Below, in pieces: positions 46,144 to 56,500 of a DNA stretch of 64,000 nucleotides. Below the pieces are notes generated by a model. The model made no database searches. It was not told the DNA's origin and worked only from the letters and a program-made list of their open reading frames with translations. The DNA comes from Streptomyces xylophagus. Its GTDB lineage: Bacteria > Actinomycetota > Actinomycetes > Streptomycetales > Streptomycetaceae. Within the stretch, counting starts at the first letter, position 1; each line of letters begins with the position of its first letter. Where the stretch lies: NCBI RefSeq assembly GCF_000716435.1, contig NZ_JNWO01000015.1:467617-531616 (forward strand), given 5' to 3'. Position numbers and translations under genes: made by a program.

Positions 46144-49100
46144 CGGTCGTACTCCTCTTCGTGCGCGGGTCCCGTCGTCCAGGCCACGACGTAGGTCCTG
46201 TCCGGCAGATTGGGGGGATTGCCGGCCGGCTCGTAGTGCACCGTGTAGGCGCGTTCCAGGCGTCCCGACACCAACAGCCGTGATCCGGGCACCACTTGGA
46301 AGACCGTGAAGTCGCGCGGCCGTCCCCGGAAGCCGGTGCCCTCCGCCTTGGCGACCGCTTCCTTCGCCGCCCAGAAGCGGGCGAACCACAGCGCCTCGGA
46401 CTCGCCGGTGGTCTCCGACTGGGCGCGCAGGAGGGCCAGTTCCTCGTTTCCCAGGGCGGTGGTGAGGGTGGTCGCGGGGCGTTCCACGACCTCCTCGATG
46501 TCGATCCCGGGGCCGGGACCTGGAGAGTGCGGCCGGACGATCGCGACCGCCGCCTCGGCGCGATGGGCCAGCGAGACGTCCAGCGGGGGCAGGGTCCTGC
46601 CGTGCAGGCCGGTGACGTACGGGCGGCCCGACTCGTCGTTGTGGACCCGGATCTCCGCCGGGTAGACGGGCCCCTCGCCGTGGCTCCACAGCCACTGCCG
46701 TACCGCGTCCTTCACCGCGATCCGGCCCAGCAGCCACTGTCGGCGACCGCGCGGCGGATGCTCGGCGTACTGCGAACGCTCCGCGCTGCTCAGGGAGTTG
46801 CGCATGATGAGGTCGCGGGAGGCGAGGTCGGGCCAGCGCTCGTTCAGCAGGGTCCGGCCGCCGGGGCGGGCTTCGGAGAGGGTGTTGCGCTCCGGGAAGC
46901 GCTCGACCGGCCTGGTCTGCGGGTCGTTGTCGAAGCGCCGGTCCTGCCAGCCGGTCAGCTCCGCCCACACCTCGCCGTCGACCGTGAGCTGTACGTCGGC
47001 CTCGAGCGCGGTGTCGGTGAGCGAGGTGATCCGCACCAGGCACTCCACCTCGGTGCCGGGGCGCGGATGGGGGCCGTGGAAACGCATCTCGCGCATGCCG
47101 ACCGGGAAGACGACGGTGCGTTCGGTGCGGGTCGCCATGATCCAGTAGCCGAGGATCTGGCCGACGTTGTCGAGCAGGGCACCGGGCGCGGGGGGTGTGG
47201 TGATCGTGCCGCGTACGTGGTGGTCGCCGATCGCGGTGAGTTCGGTGACTCCCTGGAACGCCGGGCCGTGGAACATCCAGCGCTCGTCGTAGAGATGGGA
47301 CGCGGTGTGGTCGGGGGTGCGCTCGGTGCGGGGGCTGTCTCTTATACACATCTCCGAGCCCACGAGACAGGCAGAAATCTCGTATGCCGTCGCCCGCATG
47401 CCGGGTGCGGCCCGTTCCGCCGCCTCGATGATGTGCTGGACGATCGTGGTGGCGGGGACCACCGGCCAACGGTCCGCCACATCCGGCCAGTTGGGGCGCT
47501 GCGGGAAGAAGCAGTGGTCCATGAGGTAGGGCATGGAGTCGGGAGAGACGTGGACCGTGGTCTGCCATTCCCGTGCGGGCGCGGGGAGTTGGGGCTGCGG
47601 TACCGGGGCGGGCGCCCGGGGCGCGAATGCCGCCGGTGCGCTACGGCGGCTGCCCGCGGTGATGAGTTGGGCGGCTGTGTCGGCGGTCTCGCGCATCAGG
47701 GCGTGCAACTCGGCGGCGGCCGGGAAGCGTTCGGTGAGCGCGTCCAAAGGGGATGCTGTGGTGCTCGGGAGCGGTGCGCGCAGCTCCGCCCGCAGCTTCA
47801 CCAGGCTCGGGCCGTCTAGCGACACGAGTGCTCCGTCCATGTCGAGCCGTACGGGCGGCCGTACGCGCCGTAGCGAACGCGTCTCCTGCTCGGGGTCCAG
47901 CACGGCCGGGTCGACGGTTCCGCCCGCCGCCCACAACGCCACGGCCACGCGCCGGAGTTGGGCCAGGCCGGAGCGGTGGGGCGAGTTGGCGGCCACCACC
48001 AGGTGGTCGCGGCCGCTCAGGGTCGCGTCGATGAGGGAGCCGAGCTGGCCGGTGCCGACCTGCACGAACGCGCGGTGCCCTGCGGCGTACATGGCCTCGA
48101 CGAGCTGGCGGAAGCGGACGGGTTCCAGGAGGTGACGGATGAAGAGTGCGCGTACCGCCTTCTCGTCCGAGGGGTACGGCGAGGCGGTCGTCCCCGACCA
48201 GAGGGGGACCGTCGGCGGGTGCAGGCGGAAGCGGTTCGTGGCCTCCTCGATCGGGGCGAGGTAGGGCTTCAACATCGGTGTGTGGAAGCCGGATTGGAAC
48301 GGCAGCACCTGGCTGAGGACACCCTGCGCGCGGAAGGACCGTACGAACTCGTCCACGGCCTTGTCCGGCCCGCACACCATCGACTGACCCGGCGCGTTGT
48401 CGTGCGAGAGGACGATTCCCGCGTCCGCCCAGTCGGTGGCGAGCGCCGACAGCACGCGCTCGGCCGGGGCCCCGATCGCACCGAAGGCGAGGCCGGGGAC
48501 CGTCACCGAGTCGGGGTCGAACGACTCCATGAAGTCGCTCACCTCGTCCGCCGAGTACACCCCGGCGGCCGTCATCGCCGTCCACTCGCCGACACTGTGC
48601 CCGGCGACCGCGTCCGGGACGATGCCCATCCGGCGCAGCGCGGCGTCCAACAGCCGCCCCACGCCGACGACATCGAACCCGTGACGGCCGACATCCCCCA
48701 CCTGAGCGGGAGTTGCGGACCTGTTCTCGCGCAGTCCGAAGTGCGCGGCGACATCCTCGACCCGGGGCGCGAAGTCGCCCTCCAGGCCCGGGAAGACGAA
48801 CGCCAGCTTGCCGACTCCGGCCCCGATCAACGGGCTCGGCGTGAACCACACATCGCTACGGCCCTGCCACGCCCGCCCCTTGGCGACCGCCCGCCGAGCC
48901 AGCGCCAGCCGCTTGGCGTCCGGGGCGACGATGCCGAGCCGGGAGCGCCCGGACACGGGATGCGCGGGGGCCGCGGCCAGTACGGCGGAGTCGTCGGCGT
49001 CCAGCAGCGCGGCGAGGGCCTCGGGGCTGTCGGCGGCGAGGGTCAGCACGCGCTCCGGTTCGTCCACGGAGGCGGTGCGCGCGGAGGCGTTGGTGCGTTC

Positions 49101-50561
49101 CGGTCCGCCAGTGACCGCCGCCGTCGACCGTGATCCGCGCGCGCCCGGCGCCTCCTCCAGCACGACATGCGCGTTGATGCCGCCGAACCCGAACGCGTTG
49201 ACCGCGGCCCGCCGCACCGGCTGTTCGGCAGTGGTCTCCCAGGGCGCCGCCTTCTCCAGCGGACGGAACCGGGTCGCCGCGAGCGCCGGATGCGGGTCGT
49301 CGCAGTGCAGCGTCGGCAGCAGCATGCCGTGGTGGACGGCGAGGGCGGCCTTGACCAGACCGGCGACGCCGGCGGCCGGCATCGTGTGGCCGATCATCGA
49401 CTTCACCGAGCCGATGACCGCACGGCCGTGGGAGGTGCCCGTGTCCCCGAACACCTCGGCCAGCGTGGCGAGTTCGGCCGCGTCACCGGCGGGGGTCGCC
49501 GTGCCGTGCGCCTCGAGGAGACCGATGGACTCGGGCAGCGCGGGATCAAGTCCCGCCGCCTGCCAGGCCTGTCGTACGGCATGGGTCTGGCCGGTCGAGT
49601 CGGGGTTGACGAGACTCGCGGCGCGGCCGTCGCTGGACACGCCCGTGCCGCGGATGACGGCGTAGATCCGGTCGCCGTCGCGTTCGGCGTCGGCGAGGCG
49701 CTTGAGGACGACGACTCCGGTGCCCTCGCCGATCAGGATGCCGTCGGCGTCGCGATGGAAGGGGCGGATGCGCTGGCTCGGGGAGAGCGCGCGCAGCTGG
49801 GAGAACACGCTCCACAGCGTGATGTCGTGACAGTGGTGGACACCGCCCGCGAGCATCAAGTCGCAGCGCCCGGCGGCCAGTTCGGTCACCGCCTGGTCCA
49901 CGGCGATCAGCGAGGAGGCGCAGGCCGCGTCCACGGTGTACGCCGGGCCGCGCAGGTCGAGGCGGTTGGCGACGCGGGACGCCGCGAGGTTGGGGACCAG
50001 GCCGATGACCGACTCGGGACTGTCGGGGCCGAGCCGTTCGGTGAACGCCGTGCGGATCCGGTCGAGTTGGCCGGGGTCCAGATCGGGCAGCAACTCGCCC
50101 AGGGTACGGACGAGTTGGCCCGCCGTACGGACCCGCTGGTCGAGCCGGACCAGACCCGGGGTGAGATAGCCGCCCCGGCCGAGCACGACGCCGACGCGCT
50201 GCCGGTCGGGCAGGCGGGACTCGCCGCCCGCGTCGGCGAGGGCGGCGGCGGCCACGTGGAGGGCGATGAGCTGGTCGGGTTCGGTGCCGTGCACCGAGTT
50301 CGGCATGATGCCGAACCGGGTGACCTCGACCTCGGCCAGCTCGTCGACGAAACCGCCGCGCCGGCAATACACCTGGTCGGCCACGGCCGGACCGCTCGCG
50401 GAGTCGGGCCGGTAGTAGTCCGCGTCCCAACGCCCGTCCGGCACCTCACTGATGGCGTCCGTGCCGCCCAGCAGATTCCGCCAGTACGCGTCGAGGTCGG
50501 CGGCACCGGGCAGCAGCACCGACATTCCCACGATGGCGACCGGCACTTGACGGTCCGTCAT
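46140..50561 (-). CDS. PUFA-synthase-like PKS: KS-AT-DH-PPTase (contains assembly artefact)
   Basis: 1473 codons from ATG 50561. The KS (~5-430) has VAIVGMSVLLPGA, VDAACASSL (active Cys near residue 212), EAHGTATPAGD and GSVKSMIGHTMPAAG. The AT-like domain (~540-850) has FVFPGLEGDF and GHSVGEW (Ser near 657). The DH/hot-dog region starts near 985 (YLMDHCFFP, VVPATTIVQHIIEA). Codons ~1057-1075 are an Illumina adapter, after which MFHGPAFQGVTELTAIGD resumes. The C-terminus (~1260-1450) is a Sfp-type PPTase with PGIDIEEV and FWAAKEAVAK. Real sequence is probably missing at the adapter. The architecture resembles PfaC/HglE-type synthases with a built-in carrier-protein activator. Confidence 0.85.
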   Translation of the reverse strand: MTDRQVPVAIVGMSVLLPGAADLDAYWRNLLGGTDAISEVPDGRWDADYYRPDSASGPAVADQVYCRRGGFVDELAEVEVTRFGIMPNSVHGTEPDQLIALHVAAAALADAGGESRLPDRQRVGVVLGRGGYLTPGLVRLDQRVRTAGQLVRTLGELLPDLDPGQLDRIRTAFTERLGPDSPESVIGLVPNLAASRVANRLDLRGPAYTVDAACASSLIAVDQAVTELAAGRCDLMLAGGVHHCHDITLWSVFSQLRALSPSQRIRPFHRDADGILIGEGTGVVVLKRLADAERDGDRIYAVIRGTGVSSDGRAASLVNPDSTGQTHAVRQAWQAAGLDPALPESIGLLEAHGTATPAGDAAELATLAEVFGDTGTSHGRAVIGSVKSMIGHTMPAAGVAGLVKAALAVHHGMLLPTLHCDDPHPALAATRFRPLEKAAPWETTAEQPVRRAAVNAFGFGGINAHVVLEEAPGARGSRSTAAVTGGPERTNASARTASVDEPERVLTLAADSPEALAALLDADDSAVLAAAPAHPVSGRSRLGIVAPDAKRLALARRAVAKGRAWQGRSDVWFTPSPLIGAGVGKLAFVFPGLEGDFAPRVEDVAAHFGLRENRSATPAQVGDVGRHGFDVVGVGRLLDAALRRMGIVPDAVAGHSVGEWTAMTAAGVYSADEVSDFMESFDPDSVTVPGLAFGAIGAPAERVLSALATDWADAGIVLSHDNAPGQSMVCGPDKAVDEFVRSFRAQGVLSQVLPFQSGFHTPMLKPYLAPIEEATNRFRLHPPTVPLWSGTTASPYPSDEKAVRALFIRHLLEPVRFRQLVEAMYAAGHRAFVQVGTGQLGSLIDATLSGRDHLVVAANSPHRSGLAQLRRVAVALWAAGGTVDPAVLDPEQETRSLRRVRPPVRLDMDGALVSLDGPSLVKLRAELRAPLPSTTASPLDALTERFPAAAELHALMRETADTAAQLITAGSRRSAPAAFAPRAPAPVPQPQLPAPAREWQTTVHVSPDSMPYLMDHCFFPQRPNWPDVADRWPVVPATTIVQHIIEAAERAAPGMRATAYEISACLVGSEMCIRDSPRTERTPDHTASHLYDERWMFHGPAFQGVTELTAIGDHHVRGTITTPPAPGALLDNVGQILGYWIMATRTERTVVFPVGMREMRFHGPHPRPGTEVECLVRITSLTDTALEADVQLTVDGEVWAELTGWQDRRFDNDPQTRPVERFPERNTLSEARPGGRTLLNERWPDLASRDLIMRNSLSSAERSQYAEHPPRGRRQWLLGRIAVKDAVRQWLWSHGEGPVYPAEIRVHNDESGRPYVTGLHGRTLPPLDVSLAHRAEAAVAIVRPHSPGPGPGIDIEEVVERPATTLTTALGNEELALLRAQSETTGESEALWFARFWAAKEAVAKAEGTGFRGRPRDFTVFQVVPGSRLLVSGRLERAYTVHYEPAGNPPNLPDRTYVVAWTTGPAHEEEYDR
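47335..47391. other. Embedded Illumina Nextera adapter (assembly artefact)
   Basis: The 19-base transposase mosaic end CTGTCTCTTATACACATCT (47335-47353) is followed by CCGAGCCCACGAGAC, the 8-base index AGGCAGAA (a standard i7 index) and ATCTCGTATGCCGTC. This is the exact layout of a Nextera i7 adapter read. It is 57 bases long and so keeps the reading frame, giving the well-known contaminant peptide CLVGSEMCIRDS inside the PKS. The true chromosomal sequence across this point is unknown. Confidence 0.98.
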
Positions 50562-50563
50562 GG

Positions 50564-53500
50564 CTACCAGCCCGAAGCGGTGTAGACGACGGCTCCGGCC
50601 GACTCGTCGCCCCAGGCGAGCTCGCGCAGCAGAGCCGAGGTGCCCTCCTCGGGGTCGATCAGACTGATACCGCGCCGGGCGTACTCGCGTCCCAACTCCG
50701 GTGTGACCATGCCGTGGTGACCACCGGTGGGCGCCCACGGTCCCCAGTGCACGGTGAGCGCACGGTGCCCGGTACGGGCGGACCAGGCGGAACCCAGGCT
50801 CTGCAGGGCGTCGTTGGCGGCGGCGTAGTCGACCTGGCCACGGTTGCCGAGGACTGCGGAGATGCTGCCGAACAGCACCGCGAACGCGGGCCCGTTCGGC
50901 AACTCCTCCAGGGCGGACAGCAGGGTTTCGGCGCCGTGGATCTTCGTGCCGTAGACCCGCTGGAAGGACTCGGTGGTCTTCTCGGCGATCAGCCGGTCCT
51001 CGATGACGCCGGCGGCGTAGACGACACCGTCGAGGCGGCCGTGCTCGGCGTGGATCTCCTTGACCGCCTGGAGTGCCGCGTCCGGTTCGCGGAAGTCGAC
51101 GGAGTGGTAGCGGGCCTGGCTGCCGAGCGCCGCGAGTTCGTCGAGGGTCGCGGTGATCTCCCGCTGGGCCAGCAGGAGTTCGGCGGTGCGGTTGATCTCG
51201 GCAGGTGTGAGCCCACCACCCTTGGCGGCGAGGGCCGCGCGCAGTTCGGCCGGGGTGCGGGCACCCGCGGTCGCCGGGTCCTCGGGGCCGGCCGGTGCGG
51301 CCGTCCTGCCGAGGAGTTCGATACGGCACCGGGAAGCCGCGGCCAGCGCGACGGCGAACTTCGCGGTGATGCCCCGCGCGCCACCCACCAGCAGGACCAC
51401 CGAGTCGCGGTCGAGCCCGATGGCGGAGGCCTCCGCGACCCCGTCGCCTGCCGGTCCGGCGCCGTTCGTCGCGAGCGCGCCGAGCGGTGTCTCGACCAGC
51501 TCAAGTCCGCGTCGCCCGGCGGCTGTTCGGAGCACGACCGGTTCGCTGTCGGGCGCCAGCAGTTCGGCGATCAGCGCGTCGGCGACGGCGTCCGGTGCGG
51601 TGTCCGCCACCTCGACGACCCGGGCGACGGTGTCCGGATACTCGCGGGCCACCGTACGGAACAGCCCGTGCAGCCCCGCCGATCCGCCGTCCGCCCCCTG
51701 TACCGCGAGGAGTCGGCGCGGGCCACGCGACAGTGCGGCCTGGAACACGGGGAACGCGTCGGGCAGCACCGGCGCCGATGCGGTGAGCGGCGCGAGGTAC
51801 AGGATGCCGTCCACCTGGCCGTCGGCGTCGGTGAGTTGATGGTCGGGGGCGAGGGTCACCGCGTCGGCGCCGTAAGAGGAGAGCCGGGCCGCGACCGCCT
51901 CCGAGCCTTCACCGTCGCCGTAGAGGACGAACCGTCGGCCGCTCAGCACGGACGCCGGGTCGGCCGGGTTGTCACCGTCCTGGTGCGACAGCAGCACCGG
52001 GCGCAGCTGGAGCCGCTTGGGCGCGGACCCGGTGACCTCGTCCTGCGGGACGCTGTCGACCGGTTGCGCATCGGCTGCCGTTTCCACGGCGGGCCCGGTC
52101 AGCCGTGCCGACAGCCAGCCCGTGACGGAGGCCGCCGTACGGGCCTTCGCCAGGTCCTCCAACTCGGCGTCGTCGAGTTGGGCGACGTCCATCCCGCCGC
52201 CGATACCGAGCCGTTGGGCGAGTTCACCGGCGATCTCGGCCCGCTTGATGGAGTCGATGCTGAGGTCCGCCTCCAGGTCGAGGTCGGGCTCGATCATGTC
52301 GACGGGATAGCCGGTGCGTTCGCTGATGATCTCCAGCACGACCCGCAGCACGTCGGCCTCGGTGACGGCCTCGGGCGCCGACTCGGTTTGGGCGACGGGC
52401 TGTTGAGGGACGGGAGTCTCGACGACGGCCGCCGGCAGGGCGGGTGTCAGCGGCAGCGCCTCGATGACCGCGGGCGCCGGTGCGGGAACCCATGTTCCCT
52501 GGGGTACCGCCCCCTGCACCGCGCCGAAGTACGTCATCAGAACGTCCCGTTGCGCGGCCACCATCTCCCGGCTGGTGCGCAGGAATTCGGAGATGAGCGC
52601 GTCCCTGTTCACCTCGACGGGGGTACCGCCCTGAGGGTTCGTCGTCACAGTCGTCTCCACAACGCGTCGGGCCGGTGCGAGGGCACCGGGCAGGAGTGCT
52701 CCGGCGGCGGTACGGACGAGCTGTCCGTCGACCGTCCAACCGGGTCGCGAGGGCACAGGAGTCCGGGCCGCGTCGACGGCGTCGCGCCCGTTGAACAGCC
52801 ATCCGGTACGCACCGGCAGTCCCGCGACGGCCAGTTGGGCCACCGCGTCGAGCCAGCCGCGCAGCCCGCTGTCCTGCCGGGGCTCGCACGCGACCGTGCG
52901 GTGCGGGCGGTCGCCGAGGATCTGGTCGACCAGCCGGGTCAGCACGGAGCCGGGACCGGCCTCCACGAAGACCCGCGCCCCCGCCTCGTACATCGCCTCG
53001 ATCTGCGCGACGAAGCCGACCGGCGCCCCTATCTGCGCGGCGAGTTCGGCCCGGACCGCGTCGGCGTCCTCGCCGTACGGGGCCGCCGTGCGGTTGGACC
53101 ACACCGGGAACTCGGGCGTGAGAACCGGCTGTTGCGCGAGGGCCTCCGCGAACCGCTCACCCGCCCCCGCCACCAGCGGGCTGTGGAAGGCGCAGGCGAC
53201 GGGGATGCGCTTCGCGCCGAGACCGGCGTCGCGCAGCATCCGTACGGCTGCGGTGACCGCCTCCGTGGGACCCGAAATCACTGTCTGGCGAGGCGAGTTG
53301 TGGTTGGCGACGACCACCGAGTCCGGTGCGCCCGCCGTCTTCAGGGCCTGCTCGACGTCCTCGGCACCGGCCGCCACCGCGGCCATGGTTCCGGGGTCGT
53401 CCGCGCCGGTGGCTTCGAGGATCGCCGCCGCGCGTTCCGCGCTCAGTTCCAGCAGCGCCTCCGGCGCGATCGCGCCCGCCGCGCACAGGGCGACCAGCTC

Positions 53501-56500
53501 GCCGTAACTGTGCCCGGCCGCCATGTCGGGCCGTACACCCGCCTCGGTCAGCAGTGCGTGGGCGGCGAGCCCGGCGATGCCCAGCGCGGGCTGCGCGACC
53601 CGGGTGTCGGTGAGACCGGCCTGCTGGCGGTCACGGGCGGTGTCGTCGAAGGCGGTGGGCGGGTAGAGCGCGTCGGCGTGGTCGCGGCCGAGGTGCAGAT
53701 AGTGCTGGAGTTCGGGGAACGCGATGAACACGTCGGCGAGCATGCCGGGCCGCTGACTGCCCTGGCCGGGGAAGAGGAAGGCGACCTTGCCCGTGTCCCC
53801 CTCCAAGTCGGCTTCGTAGATGCCCGAGCCGGGATCGTGCTCACCGGCCAGCGCCCGCCGCAGTTGCCCGACCAGCCCCTCGGCATCCGTGGCCACCACG
53901 GCCACCTGCACCGGTTCCTGCCGGGCGTCCGAGCGTCGCGAGGCGCTGAGCGCGAGGTCACGCAGCTTCCAGTGACCCGTCTCCGCGAGCTTCAGGATCT
54001 CCTCGATGCCCCGCCGCGCCGCCGTCCGGTCCGCTCCCCGGAAGGTGAGCAGTTCGGCGGGCCAGGCGTCCATGCCGTGCGCGGGCGGTACGGCGTCGCC
54101 GTAGGCCCTGATCACCGTATGGAAGTTGGTGCCGCCGAAGCCGAACGCGCTGAGTCCGGCGACGCGTTCCTCGGCGGGAGCCGCCCACGGGCGTGGTCGC
54201 GCGTGGAAGACGAACGGGCTGCTGTCCTCCTGCCACGCCGAGTTGGGCTGCTTCATGTGCAGGGTGGGCGGCTTGACCCCGGTGTAGAGGGACAGCACGG
54301 TCTTGATCAGACCGGCGAGTCCTGCGGCACATTTCGTGTGCCCGATCTGCGACTTGACCGAGCCGAGCGCACAACTGCCGCTCTTTGCCCCGAACTCGGT
54401 GAACACCTCGCTGAGGATGGAGAGTTCGGTGCGGTCGCCGACGACCGTCCCGGTGCCGTGCGCCTCGACCAGACCGACCTCGGCGGGGGAGACGCCCGCG
54501 TTGCGGTACGCCCGTTCCAGCGCGGCCCGTTGACCCTCGGGCCGGGGTGCCGTCAGGCCCAGCGAGCGGCCGTCGCTGGAGCTGCCGACTCCCTTGATGA
54601 CACCGTAGATCCGGTCGCCGTCCCGCTCCGCGTCCGCGAGGCGCTTGAGGACCACGCAGGCGACGCCCTCGCCGAGCGCGATGCCGTCCGCCGAGTTGTC
54701 GAAGGCGCGTGAGCGGCCGGTGGGGGACAGGGCGTGCACGGAGGCGAAGAGGACGTAGTCGTTGATGCCGTTGTGGAGGTCGGCGCCCCCGCACAGCACG
54801 ACATCGCTGGTCCCGCCCACGAGTTCCTTGCAGGCGACGTCGATGGCGGCCAGCGAGGACGCGCAGGCCGCGTCGACCGTGAAGTTGGCGCCGCCGAGGT
54901 CGAGCCGGTTGGCGATACGGCCCGAGATGACGTTGGACAGCATGCCGGGGAACGAGTCCTCGGTGAGCGTGGGGAGTTGCTCCTCGATGCCCTGCGGGAT
55001 CTTCCCGTAGTACGAGGGCAGTACGGCGCGCAGGGTCGTCGCGTTGGAGAGGTCGCTGCCCGCCTCCGCGCCGAACACCACGGAGGTGCGCGAGCGGTCG
55101 AACTTCCGCCCCCGGTCGCCGTATCCGGCGTCCTCCAGCGAACGCCGGGCCGCTTCGAGGGCCAGCAGCTGGACCGGTTCGATGCTGCCGAGGGAGGTCG
55201 GCGGGATGCCGTAGCGCAGCGGGTCGAAGGGGATGCGTGGCAGGAAGCCGCCCCACTTCGAGGGCGTGGCGCCGTCCTTGTCAGGTGAGTAGTGCACGGC
55301 GGGGTCCCAGCGGTCCGACGGGACTTCGCCCACCGCGTCGCGCGCGCCGAGGATGTTCGCCCAGAACGTGGGCAGGTCGGGGGCGTCCGGGAACATGCAC
55401 GCCATGCCGATGACAGCGATGTCCAGGGGCGCGGGTGCCTCCGGCTCGACACTCTCCTCGACTCCCAGGCGGGCGCGGGCGGTTCGCGCGCTGTCGGCCA
55501 GGAAGTCGGCGGCCTGCTCGGTCACCGAGCGGTGCAGGGAGTCGATCGTGGTGGTCGCGGTCCGCAGCACGGCGACCTCGCCGGCCATGAACATCCCCTC
55601 GGTGAGCTGGCGTTGCTCGTCCACGGCGGTCAGCGCTCCGGCGTCGTCCCGCTCGACACCCTTGCTGGCGATGCGCAGCCGGCCGACGTTGAGCCGCTCC
55701 AGCCGCTCCCAGATCTGCCGGTCGGGTACGCCCCGCTCGCGCAACCGTGCTTCGAAATCGAGGTAGTTGTCGCTGAAGGCACTCGGTACGCAGCGGGTGG
55801 CGTGGCCGGGCGCGGTCTCCAGCAGTGCCGTCCGGGTGGCCCGGACGACCTGGTCCTGGAAGAGCGGCTGGACCGCCCCGCACGTCACCGCTTCCTCGGT
55901 GAACAGGTAGGCCGTGCCCATGAGGACGCCGACCGCGGCCCCGCGCGCGGTGAGCGGCGCGGCGAGCGCGGCCACCATCGCCGCCGAGCGTTCGTCGTGG
56001 ACGCCGCCCGCGAAGAACACCTCGACACGCTCCGCAGTGGCCGCCTCGGCCTTCTCCAAGAAGTCGTCCAGGACGGCGAGTTGGGCCTCCCACAGCGGGA
56101 AGCTGGCGCGCGGTCCGACATGGCCGCCGCACTCGGAGCCCTCGAAGATGAACCTGCGCACCCCCGCGTCCAGGAACTGCCGCAGCAGCCCCGGCGAGGG
56201 GACGTGCAGGAAGGTGGAGATGCCGGCCCGCTCCAGCGCCTCGGCCTGGGAGGGGCGTCCGCCCGCGATGATCGCGTGCGTGGGCCGCAGCTCCCGTACG
56301 GCTTCGAGCTGGGCGTTGCGCAGCTCCTCGGGCGCGAAGCCCAACACCCCGACGCCCCAAGGCCGTTCGCCCACGGTGGCGCGGGTCTCGGCCAGTACCG
56401 CCCGCGACTGCTCGCCGCTCGACAGTGCCAGCGCGACGAACGGCAGGGCGCCACCGGCCGCGACGGCCGCGGCGAACTCCGCCTGGTCGCTCACCCGGGT

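Noticed and set aside
47305..47529. A short plus-strand frame giving a peptide with LSLIHISEPTRQAEISYAV.
   Set aside because: This peptide is the translation of the Nextera adapter and is a known contaminant signature, not a gene.
50714..54712. A 1332-codon plus-strand frame opposite the large PKS gene.
   Set aside because: It is Arg/Gly-rich shadow sequence with no motifs; the minus strand carries unmistakable KS, AT, ACP and KR signatures.
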